A DNA stretch of 5,090 nt, from contig DKKP01000055.1 in assembly GCA_002455335.1 (NCBI GenBank), forward strand, positions 1 to 5,090, written 5' to 3'. The position numbers and the translations under genes are program-made. The stretch comes from Anaerolineales bacterium UBA6663. Its GTDB lineage: Bacteria; Chloroflexota; Anaerolineae; Anaerolineales; UBA6663. This document shows positions 1-5,090 of this stretch, one piece after another; the stretch's first letter is position 1, and every line of letters begins with the position of its first letter. The notes beneath the pieces were generated by a model that was not told where the DNA came from, searched no databases, and saw only the letters and a program-made list of their open reading frames with translations.

Positions 1-487
1 CGACGACGACGACCTCATGGTCGCCCGCGGCCAGATCGACATCCATCGACCACCTGCCATCGGCATCCGCAATCGCCGTGCCCACCGACACGCCGTCCAC
101 CTGGATGTCGAGCTCGGCGCCGGGCGCTGCGGTGCCCGAGAAGGTCACGGGCCCGGCCGGGATCACGCCATCCTGCGGATCGATTGCCGGGGCCGACGCG
201 ACCGCCGCGGGCGTGAAGGTCGGTTCAGGCGGCACCGGCGTGTTGGTGGACGCCGCGACCGCCGTCGGTTCTGTGGTCGGGGCCGCCGTGGCAGCCGAGG
301 TGGCTGTCGCCAGCGGGGCTGCGGCCTGCGGGTTGCACCCGCGCAACAGCATCAGGATGATGGCCAGAGCCACCAACACGATCCAGACCCAGAGTTTAGA
401 GAGATCAAACCTCCGCCACTCTTCCTTGGTGAGGATGCCACCGCCGGTCGTGGTGGTGGGGCGCTTCGTGCGACGTTCGTTTGCCAT
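1..487 (-). CDS. Membrane-anchored protein with Thr/Pro/Ala-rich linker and Ig-like domain (C-terminus cut off by window edge)
   Basis: The frame opens with ATG at 487 and stays open to the left edge, giving 162 residues with no stop, so the 3' end lies outside the window. Residues 1-31 are basic and Thr-rich. Residues about 32-48 form a hydrophobic membrane segment (LWVWIVLVALAIILMLL), followed by Arg-Gly-Cys. Residues about 55-103 are a low-complexity linker of Ala, Thr and Pro. From about 105 the sequence fits the start of a bacterial Ig-like beta-sandwich domain, with the markers PAGPVTFSGTAAPG, QVDGVSVGTA, DADGRW and LAAGDHEV. Such proteins are usually held in the membrane with the linker and Ig-like part outside; that topology is inferred. 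The gene starts 11 bases after the stop of the coiled-coil HhH gene and has no clear ribosome binding site of its own, which suggests co-transcription and perhaps translational coupling. What follows the Ig-like domain is unknown. Cys51 follows Leu-Arg-Gly, a poor lipobox, so a lipoprotein is unlikely. Confidence 0.8.
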   Translation of the reverse strand, partial: MANERRTKRPTTTTGGGILTKEEWRRFDLSKLWVWIVLVALAIILMLLRGCNPQAAAPLATATSAATAAPTTEPTAVAASTNTPVPPEPTFTPAAVASAPAIDPQDGVIPAGPVTFSGTAAPGAELDIQVDGVSVGTAIADADGRWSMDVDLAAGDHEVVVV

Positions 488-498
488 GTCAGGTTGCC

Positions 499-2862
499 TT
501 ACTCGCCGCGCCGGGCACGGTCAGCGGCTTCGGCGACCCAGGCTTCAGGCTCGAACTTCTGCCAGTCCTCAGGGTTGAGGATCTCACGCAGACGCTCGGG
601 CGTTGTCTCCGCCAGCTGTGCAAAGGTCTGGATCCCGGCCTCGTTGAGCTTCTGGGCGTACACCTCGCCGATCCCGTTGATGTCGATCAGCGGATCCGGC
701 GTCGCGGGAGTCGCCGTAAAGCCGACCGGGCGGCCGGCGCGGCCGGCGGCCTCGAGCACCCAGGCTTCGGGCTCGATCTTCTGCCAGTTCTTGGGCTGGA
801 TGATCTCGCGGATACGCTCGACCGGCGTGCGGGCCAGGTCCTCAAAGGTCAGCACACCGGCGGCAACGAGCTTGCGCGCGAAGACCTTGCCGATGCCGTT
901 GATCGCCTCGAGATTATCGGCCCGCTGTGGCGCGGCGAAGAGCTCCATCTGGCTCTGCAGCGCCGCGGTCCGGCTGACGCCCTCGGCCTCGAGCACGGAG
1001 ACCATCTCGCGCAAACGCGCGATCTCGACCTCGCGTTCGCGCACCGTCGTATCCAGCTGAGTCCGGAGCGCGACCTCGCCCTGATAGCGCTGCTCCCACG
1101 TGCTGGCGCTGCTCTCCAGGGTCGGGATGAGCGTAACCCGATTGCTCAAACTGCCGATTTCGGCGCGTAGCTTGTCGAGCTCGCCCTTGAGGCTGCCGGC
1201 CCGTTCGTCAGCGGCCTGGCGCGCCAAGGCCTCGCCCGACAGACGCTCCTCGTGAGCCGTCAACTGCGCCTGTAGCTCTGCCTTCTCGGCCTCGAGCGCC
1301 GCGCGGGCTGTGTTTTCCTCGACCCGTTGTGCCTCAGCGGCCGACGCCGCAGCACGCTGGCTCGCCAGATCCGCCTCGAGCTCAGCCGCGCGTTGTTCGG
1401 CCGCGGCCTGCGCGCTGAGCGCGGCATTTTGTGCGGCTTCGAGCGCGTTGACCTGCGTGCCGCGCTGCGCCAACTCGTCTTCGTAGGCCTGGATCTCTTG
1501 TTGATAGCGCTCGCGTTGACCGACCTCGGCCTTGAACTTCGCCTCCCAGTCGGTGGCGCTGGCCTCGAGCGTCGGGATCAAGGCGACGCGTTCGTGAACC
1601 GTGACCAACTCGCCACGCGACGTCTCGAGCTCGGCCGCCAGGTCTTCAGCGCGGGCCTGCGCGATCCGTCGCGCCTGAGCTTCTTCGGAGTGTCGGCTGC
1701 GCCACGTCTCGACCTGGGCGCGGAGCTTCTCGATCTCGACGCTCAGCCCATTGGCTTGTAGATCGGCTGCGGCGAAGGCATCCTGCTGCTGTTGTTGGAG
1801 GACCGTGACAAGGGCATCGAGCTGGCCGACTTCATCGGTCAGGCCTGATGCGCGGATTTCGACCGACCGATGGGCAGCGGCCTCGACCTGATGTCGCGTT
1901 TCCCAATCGCCCACCTGCGCCTGCAATCGGGAGATCGCGGCGCTCAACGCGCCAGCCTGTTGATCGTCGGCCGAGAAGGCATCCTGCTGCTGCTGCTCGA
2001 GCATCGCGATCTGGGCGGCGAGCCGCTCGACCTCGAGTGCCTGTTCGCCTGCGCGCCGGTCGGCAGCTGCGCGGGCGTCGGCCTCGGCCTTGAAACGCGT
2101 CTCCCAGTCGCCGACCTGAACCCGCAGCTTGTCGAGCTGCGCATTGACCTCGCCGGTTTTGAGCTCGGCGTGTTCGCGGGCCATGTACTCGTGGCGATAA
2201 CGCTCTTCCCAGCTTGCGGCGTTCGTCTCGAGCGTCGGGATGAGCGCGACCTTCTGCGATGCGCCAGCCAATTCGGCGCGCAACGCGGTCAACTCGCCAT
2301 CCAGGCTCAGGGCTCGCTCCTCGGCCGTGGCGCGGGCCTCGGCCTCGGCGCGCAGCCGAGACTCCCAGTCGCCCAACTGCGCCTTGAAGCGCGCCTCATC
2401 TGCCCGGGCCTTGTCGAGCGCCACAGCCTGCGCCGCAGCCTGCGCGGCCACCTGAGCCTTGTGCTTCTGCTCCCACTCGGAGGCCGAAGCCTCGAGACCC
2501 GGGATCAGCGCAGCCCGCGCCGTCACGGTCTGTAACTCAGCCCGCGTGCGCGCGAGTTCGGCGGTCAGATCGACCGACTTCTTGTCACTGGCAAGCAGTT
2601 TCGACTCGGCTGTCGCGCGAACCTCCGACTCGGCTTTGAGAACCGAGCGGACGTCGCCGACCTCACGCTCGAGCGTTGCCACGCGATCGCGGGAGTCACG
2701 CAACTCGACGCGGATCTTTTCGGTTTCGTTTCGCGCCAGGGTCAGATCTTCTTCAAAGCGCCGTGTCAGGGCGGCACGCGTCGGACGATCCCAAAAATAC
2801 CATTCGACAAACCACGCAACCGCCGCACCGATCACAAACCAGATGACGGGTGTCAGGTCCAT
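499..2862 (-). CDS. Membrane-anchored long coiled-coil protein with two C-terminal helix-hairpin-helix domains
   Basis: This 787-residue protein has one N-terminal membrane segment (about residues 5-24, Trp-rich, ending near WYFWDRPTR). A very long Ala/Glu/Arg/Gln-rich helical region follows (about 30-645), with the composition and charge pattern of coiled coil. The tail has two HhH domains (about 651-711 and 725-787), each opening with the hairpin INGIG and ending in a WQK-EPEAW block. The coiled coil is modular: LIP-x-LE followed by Trp-Glu occurs four times (Ile-Pro near 120, 208, 429 and 579), and a Q(V/L)GDWE-type motif recurs with Trp at 166, 253, 320 and 387. HhH domains of this type bind DNA or mediate protein contacts. 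No catalytic motif is seen, so a tethering or scaffold role is only inference. The ATG at 2862 is chosen over an in-frame TTG at 2880 because GGGGAGG sits 5 bases before it. It is the first gene of a probable operon with the Ig-like protein. I do not recognise a named family for the whole protein. Confidence 0.9.
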   Translation of the reverse strand: MDLTPVIWFVIGAAVAWFVEWYFWDRPTRAALTRRFEEDLTLARNETEKIRVELRDSRDRVATLEREVGDVRSVLKAESEVRATAESKLLASDKKSVDLTAELARTRAELQTVTARAALIPGLEASASEWEQKHKAQVAAQAAAQAVALDKARADEARFKAQLGDWESRLRAEAEARATAEERALSLDGELTALRAELAGASQKVALIPTLETNAASWEERYRHEYMAREHAELKTGEVNAQLDKLRVQVGDWETRFKAEADARAAADRRAGEQALEVERLAAQIAMLEQQQQDAFSADDQQAGALSAAISRLQAQVGDWETRHQVEAAAHRSVEIRASGLTDEVGQLDALVTVLQQQQQDAFAAADLQANGLSVEIEKLRAQVETWRSRHSEEAQARRIAQARAEDLAAELETSRGELVTVHERVALIPTLEASATDWEAKFKAEVGQRERYQQEIQAYEDELAQRGTQVNALEAAQNAALSAQAAAEQRAAELEADLASQRAAASAAEAQRVEENTARAALEAEKAELQAQLTAHEERLSGEALARQAADERAGSLKGELDKLRAEIGSLSNRVTLIPTLESSASTWEQRYQGEVALRTQLDTTVREREVEIARLREMVSVLEAEGVSRTAALQSQMELFAAPQRADNLEAINGIGKVFARKLVAAGVLTFEDLARTPVERIREIIQPKNWQKIEPEAWVLEAAGRAGRPVGFTATPATPDPLIDINGIGEVYAQKLNEAGIQTFAQLAETTPERLREILNPEDWQKFEPEAWVAEAADRARRGE
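502..912 (-). repeat. Tandem duplication of an HhH domain within the coiled-coil protein
   Basis: Residues 651-711 and 725-787 of the protein align without gaps over 61 positions, and by hand count 38 are identical. Shared blocks include INGIG, the KL and AG of the second helix, TF, the REI helix, WQK and EPEAWV. A 14-residue Pro/Thr/Ala linker (about 711-724) separates them. The copies lie at 730-912 and 502-690. This is an internal domain duplication, so the protein may contact two sites, or one site symmetrically. Tandem HhH units often pack into a single (HhH)2 fold, but here each unit carries an extra C-terminal Trp-containing helix, so they may be independent domains. Confidence 0.85.
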
Positions 2863-2867
2863 AGCAT

Positions 2868-2874
2868 CCTCCCC
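2868..2874 (-). promoter_or_regulatory. Ribosome binding site GGGGAGG fixing the ATG at 2862
   Basis: On the minus strand GGGGAGG ends 5 bases before ATG 2862, close to the ideal Shine-Dalgarno match and spacing. It lies downstream of the alternative TTG at 2880 and so cannot serve it. The zinc-ribbon gene on the other strand has the same heptamer at the same 5-base spacing. Confidence 0.75.
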
Positions 2875-2989
2875 GATCAATCAGATTCCTAGTTGCACGA
2901 CAACAAGGCGTAGGCGCCCGTTGGACATCGAGTTCAAAGTACTGGATGCGTATTCATTTGTGAGTTGCCGCACCGGCCTTAACACGTTC

Positions 2990-2995
2990 ATTATA
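2990..2995 (-). promoter_or_regulatory. Candidate -10 element for the minus-strand operon
   Basis: The minus strand reads TATAAT, a perfect match to the primary sigma -10 consensus, 127 bases upstream of the ATG at 2862. No good -35 lies at 16-18 bases: the best is TTCGAC (3011-3016), with a 15-base spacer. It lies in a visibly AT-richer spacer between divergent genes, where a promoter is expected. A short exact match could still be chance. Confidence 0.3.
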
Positions 2996-3026
2996 ACGGG
3001 CAACCCAGGCGTCGAACGTTAACTTT

Positions 3027-3036
3027 TGTGCGCACA
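3027..3036. promoter_or_regulatory. Perfect 10-bp palindrome, possible operator
   Basis: TGTGCGCACA is its own reverse complement, and symmetry stops at the next base on each side. It lies between the possible minus-strand -10 and a TTGACG hexamer (3042-3047), a position where a dimeric regulator could affect both directions. No regulator gene is visible in the window and the palindrome is short, so the assignment is weak. Confidence 0.2.
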
Positions 3037-3041
3037 TCATG

Positions 3042-3077
3042 TTGACGGAATGCACAGGCCGGGTGAGCGAGTACAAT
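3042..3077 (+). promoter_or_regulatory. Weak promoter-like hexamers upstream of the zinc-ribbon gene
   Basis: TTGACG at 3042-3047 matches five of six bases of the -35 consensus, and TACAAT at 3072-3077 matches five of six of the -10. They are 24 bases apart, too far for one standard sigma-70 promoter. TACAAT could work with a poorer -35 such as TGCACA at 3051-3056 (15-base spacer). If TACAAT is used, the transcript would start near 3084 and have a leader of about 58 bases. Confidence 0.25.
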
Positions 3078-3129
3078 GCTCTTTGCCATCTTCGCCACAC
3101 GCGGTTGCTTCTGCGCCGCGCCAACCTCA

Positions 3130-3136
3130 GGGGAGG
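3130..3136 (+). promoter_or_regulatory. Ribosome binding site GGGGAGG fixing the ATG at 3142
   Basis: GGGGAGG ends 5 bases before ATG 3142. The same frame is open from an ATG at 3076, but that start has no such site. It would also place a Cys-containing polar stretch before the first membrane segment, so 3142 is preferred. Confidence 0.75.
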
Positions 3137-3141
3137 ACGTG

Positions 3142-3489
3142 ATGCGGATCGTGGGTTCCCTGCTTGCGGCCGTCGTCGGATTGCTCGGCCTGGTCTTCCT
3201 GATCGGGGCCCAGGGGCAGGTGCTGCGCTTCGCCGCCGGCGTCGTCCTTCTCGCGGCCGCGGGCGCGATCGTGTATTTCATGCTCCTGCGCCCGCAGGTG
3301 CAACAAATCCAACAGACTGTCGTACAAAAGATTGACTTGAGCGGCGACGTCAACCTCGAACGGATGACGTGCCAGGCCTGCAACGCCCCACTCAGCAAAG
3401 ACGCGATCTCGCTCAAGGAAGGCGCCATCATGGTGACCTGTCCGAGCTGCGGCACGACGTATCAGATCGAGGAAAAACCCAAATACTAA
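3142..3489 (+). CDS. Small membrane protein with two hydrophobic segments and a C-terminal zinc ribbon
   Basis: This 115-residue protein has two hydrophobic segments, about residues 3-22 (IVGSLLAAVVGLLGLVFLIG) and about 28-48. A Gln/Val-rich stretch (51-63) follows, then a soluble tail. The tail has Cys77-x2-Cys80 and Cys100-x2-Cys103, separated by 19 residues, in the contexts TCQAC and TCPSCG. This is the layout of a zinc-ribbon domain binding one zinc through four cysteines. The hairpin of two membrane helices with positively charged ends suggests that the ribbon faces the cytoplasm, which is inferred. Zinc ribbons of this kind usually bind nucleic acid or protein, and no enzymatic residues are seen. 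It is the first gene of the plus-strand unit, with the radical SAM gene 100 bases downstream in the same direction. The heptamer arrays between them may limit read-through. I do not recognise a named family. Confidence 0.85.
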   Translation: MRIVGSLLAAVVGLLGLVFLIGAQGQVLRFAAGVVLLAAAGAIVYFMLLRPQVQQIQQTVVQKIDLSGDVNLERMTCQACNAPLSKDAISLKEGAIMVTCPSCGTTYQIEEKPKY

Positions 3490-3490
3490 A

Positions 3491-3525
3491 GAGCGAAGAG
3501 CGAGGGGTGAGGAGCGAAGAGCGAG
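3491..3525 (+). repeat. Left array of five tandem 7-bp repeats
   Basis: This is an uninterrupted array of five heptamers. Units 1 and 4 are GAGCGAA, units 2 and 5 are GAGCGAG, and unit 3 is GGGTGAG. Units 1-2 and 4-5 therefore form an exact 14-bp direct repeat with a 21-base period. The array begins one base after the zinc-ribbon stop. Heptanucleotide tandem repeats are known from intergenic DNA of cyanobacteria (STRR elements) and other bacteria; membership in such a family here is inferred from form only. Confidence 0.85.
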
Positions 3526-3578
3526 CACTATCGCGCACTAGCGTTCGCTCTTTGCCCTTCGCTCTTCACCCCTCGCCC
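3498..3578 (+). other. Long imperfect hairpin formed by the two heptamer arrays
   Basis: Bases 3498-3525 pair with 3551-3578 in whole-repeat register. Of 28 positions, 23 are Watson-Crick pairs, three are G-T (G-U in RNA) and two are A-C mismatches. The longest perfect run is 3500-3510 with 3566-3576. The loop is 3526-3550. Arrays can also pair shifted by one repeat unit, so several hairpins are possible. No T-run follows, so it is not a standard intrinsic terminator. It could slow transcription, protect the upstream mRNA end, or separate expression of the two flanking genes. Confidence 0.6.
3544..3578 (-). repeat. Right array of five 7-bp repeats in inverted orientation
   Basis: Read on the minus strand from 3578, the five units are GGGCGAG, GGGTGAA, GAGCGAA, GGGCAAA and GAGCGAA. 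All fit the consensus GRGYRAR shared with the left array. The unit number and array length are the same as on the left, with opposite orientation. An 18-base spacer (3526-3543) containing CACTA twice separates the arrays. The right array ends 11 bases before the radical SAM start codon and 2 bases before its probable ribosome binding site. Confidence 0.85.
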
Positions 3579-3580
3579 AC

Positions 3581-3586
3581 GAGGTG
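3581..3586 (+). promoter_or_regulatory. Ribosome binding site of the radical SAM gene
   Basis: GAGGTG lies just after the right heptamer array. Its GAGG core ends 5 bases before ATG 3590. It is outside the predicted stem but only 2 bases from it, so folding of the arrays could change its accessibility. Confidence 0.55.
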
Positions 3587-3589
3587 TCC

Positions 3590-5090
3590 ATGATCGTCGA
3601 TCGTCTCGTCACTGGCCTCAAGGCCGACCTGGGCGGCTTCTGGGGCCAGGTGGCGCCGCCACAACTGCCGCCCCAGGGCCTGCATACTTTCAAGCTGACG
3701 CCGCCGGGCGGCACGGTGCGCCTGCATTTGCGCGTCGAGGCCGACGGCCATGGCCTGCTCTTCGTCGACGTCACCGATGTCGTCCACCTCAACCCAAGCG
3801 CGGCCTATATCGCCTGGCTGGCGTTGAACGGCCTGCCGCGTGAACGGGCTGCCGGCGCGCTTGCAGCGCGCTTCGGGGCACGGATGCCGATCGCGGTCGA
3901 CCAGATCTACACCATGATCGAGCGCTTTGGGAATCCGGCGCTCGGCTGCCCGACCTGCGCGGTGCTGCCAGGCGGCGCGCGCGCCTCAGGGGCCGAAGTG
4001 TTGCCCGGCCCGGCCGTGATGGCGCAGACGGCGCTGTTCAGCACGACAGTGCATGCGCCGTTCAAGGCCGATCTGGCGATCACGTACGGCTGCAACAACC
4101 ACTGCTCGCATTGCTACAACGAGCCCGACCGGCTCGATATGGCCTCGCTGACCGCCCCCGACTGGAAGCGCGTGATCGACGTGCTGCACCGGGTCGGTGT
4201 GCCGCATCTGATCTTCACCGGCGGCGAGGCCACGCTGCATCCCGACCTGCCCGAGCTGATCGCCTACGCCGACGGGCTCGGCCATATCTGCGGCCTGAAC
4301 ACCAACGGTCGGCGGATCGCGCATCGGCCGTTTATGCAGACCCTGGCCGACGCGGGGCTCAACCACATCCAGGTGACGCTCTCCTCCAGCCGCGCCGATC
4401 TGCACGACGACATCAACGGCGCGACGGCCTGGAAGCAAACCGTGCGCGGCATCGAGAACGCCATGGCCGTCGGTGTGCACGCAATCACGAACACCACGCT
4501 GATGCAGCGTAATCGCGATCATGTCGAGGAGATCATCGACTTCCTCTACAGCATCGGCATCCGCACCTTCGCCATGAACGGCATGATCTACTCGGGCGGC
4601 GGATACGGCGATACGGGCGCCAGCCCCGACGCGATCCCCGAGGCCGAGATGGCGCCGCTGCTGATCCGCGTCCGCGATCATGCAATCGAGCGCGGCATGC
4701 GCTTCCTGTGGTACACGCCGACCGAGTACTGCCGGCTCTCGCCGGTCGAGCTCGAGATCGGGGCTAAGCGCTGCAACGCCGGCGAGTATTCGCTGTGCAT
4801 CGAGCCCAACGGCGACGTGCTGCCGTGCCAGTCGTTCTACGTCGCGGCCGGCAACGTCCTGCGCGATCCGTGGGAGTCGATCTGGGACTCGAACCTGTTC
4901 CGGAGCTTCCGCGACCGCGAGGAAAATCCGCGGCTGGCCGGCCTGCCTGAGAAGTGCTGGGAGTGCCCTGACCTGCCGCTCTGCGGCGGCGGCTGCCGGA
5001 TCGAACGTGAGGCGCGCGACGGTGTGCACACCGCGACGGCCGGCGGCGGCTGCGCCGGGGCCTGCCACGCCGACGCGATCGGCACAGGCT
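3590..5090 (+). CDS. Radical SAM/SPASM enzyme with N-terminal PqqD-like domain, probable peptide-modifying enzyme (3' end outside window)
   Basis: Five hundred residues are visible and the frame is open at the right edge. The radical SAM core starts near residue 160. C168-x3-C172-x2-C175 (CNNHCSHC) binds the 4Fe-4S cluster that cleaves S-adenosylmethionine. GGEAT (211-215) is the SAM-binding motif, and NTNG (237-240) and the VTLSS strand follow. A SPASM domain comes next: C395, then G408-x4-C413, then C456-x2-C459-x5-C465-x3-C469, with C489 and C492 near the edge. This domain binds auxiliary Fe-S clusters and is typical of enzymes acting on peptides or proteins. Residues about 41-115 (VVHLNPSAAYIAW, then a short helix pair ending in ALAARFG) resemble PqqD-type recognition domains, which bind leader peptides; this match is by eye. 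A CPTC pair (120, 123) lies between that domain and the core. The substrate is unknown. Most of the SPASM domain is present, so little of the protein is probably missing. Confidence 0.92.
   Translation, partial: MIVDRLVTGLKADLGGFWGQVAPPQLPPQGLHTFKLTPPGGTVRLHLRVEADGHGLLFVDVTDVVHLNPSAAYIAWLALNGLPRERAAGALAARFGARMPIAVDQIYTMIERFGNPALGCPTCAVLPGGARASGAEVLPGPAVMAQTALFSTTVHAPFKADLAITYGCNNHCSHCYNEPDRLDMASLTAPDWKRVIDVLHRVGVPHLIFTGGEATLHPDLPELIAYADGLGHICGLNTNGRRIAHRPFMQTLADAGLNHIQVTLSSSRADLHDDINGATAWKQTVRGIENAMAVGVHAITNTTLMQRNRDHVEEIIDFLYSIGIRTFAMNGMIYSGGGYGDTGASPDAIPEAEMAPLLIRVRDHAIERGMRFLWYTPTEYCRLSPVELEIGAKRCNAGEYSLCIEPNGDVLPCQSFYVAAGNVLRDPWESIWDSNLFRSFRDREENPRLAGLPEKCWECPDLPLCGGGCRIEREARDGVHTATAGGGCAGACHADAIGTG

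Noticed and set aside
332..346. Lipoprotein signal (Leu-Arg-Gly-Cys) in the Ig-like protein
   Set aside because: The Arg at -2 does not fit a lipobox, and about 31 residues precede the hydrophobic segment, longer than a normal signal peptide n-region. A simple membrane anchor fits better.
17..1060. Plus-strand open frame of 347 codons
   Set aside because: It lies opposite the Ig-like and HhH coding sequences, starts in Arg-rich and His-rich low complexity, and has no domain. The minus-strand reading gives membrane, linker, Ig-like and HhH features.
1870..2535. Plus-strand open frames within the coiled-coil gene (also 481-1170, 1327-1761 and 2459-3022)
   Set aside because: They are mirror images of the repetitive coiled-coil codons. 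None has a ribosome binding site or a recognisable domain.
3076..3141. Earlier start (ATG at 3076) for the zinc-ribbon protein
   Set aside because: There is no ribosome binding site before 3076, the ATG overlaps the possible -10 TACAAT, and the site GGGGAGG is correctly placed for 3142.
2991..3455. Minus-strand open frame opposite the zinc-ribbon gene
   Set aside because: It overlaps the intergenic promoter region and a gene with clear CxxC pairs, and its own translation is Ser/Thr/Arg-rich without motifs.
3491..3578. CRISPR array
   Set aside because: The units are only 7 bp, contiguous and without spacers, and the second half is inverted. No cas gene is present.
3498..3578. Intrinsic transcription terminator
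   Set aside because: The stem is long and imperfect, with a 25-base loop and no T-run after it, and a gene in the same direction begins immediately downstream. It is reported as a hairpin of unknown role.
3986..5068. Open frame of 360 codons on the minus strand opposite the radical SAM gene
   Set aside because: The plus strand here encodes clear radical SAM and SPASM motifs. The opposite frame is Arg/Ala/Val/Gly-rich with no recognisable domain, as expected for a high-GC shadow.

Overview
The window is GC-rich and tightly coded, with two transcription units pointing away from each other across a 279-base spacer (2863-3141). The organism is probably a high-GC bacterium of the Chloroflexota type. 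That is an inference from three things: Thr/Pro/Ala-rich linkers behind an N-terminal membrane anchor, a small membrane protein ending in a zinc ribbon, and helix-hairpin-helix domains at the end of long coiled coils. No marker gene proves it.

Left half, minus strand (1-2862). The first gene (499-2862) encodes a 787-residue protein. It has one N-terminal membrane segment, about 600 residues of coiled coil built from recurring Trp-containing modules, and two tandem helix-hairpin-helix (HhH) domains at the C-terminus. After an 11-base gap comes a second membrane-anchored protein (487 down to the left edge, truncated), with a low-complexity linker and the start of a bacterial Ig-like domain. They look like one operon of envelope-anchored, elongated proteins. 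Their function is not known from sequence.

Centre (2863-3141). This spacer is richer in A and T than its surroundings. It holds weak promoter-like elements for both directions, a perfect 10-bp palindrome, and a near-ideal ribosome binding site at each end; these two sites decide the starts of the flanking genes.

Right half, plus strand (3142-5090). A 115-residue protein with two membrane segments and a C-terminal four-cysteine zinc ribbon is followed by a 100-base gap. That gap is almost filled by two arrays of five 7-bp repeats in opposite orientation, able to fold into a long hairpin. Eleven bases after the arrays begins a radical SAM/SPASM enzyme that runs off the right edge. Its N-terminus resembles a PqqD-type peptide-recognition domain, so it may be a peptide (RiPP) maturase, but no precursor peptide is visible here.

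The most interesting items are the mirrored heptamer arrays, the fused recognition domain on the radical SAM enzyme, and the membrane-tethered coiled coil with duplicated HhH domains. Nothing visible proves that the two halves work together. Long open frames lying opposite or out of frame with these genes are high-GC shadows and are not annotated.
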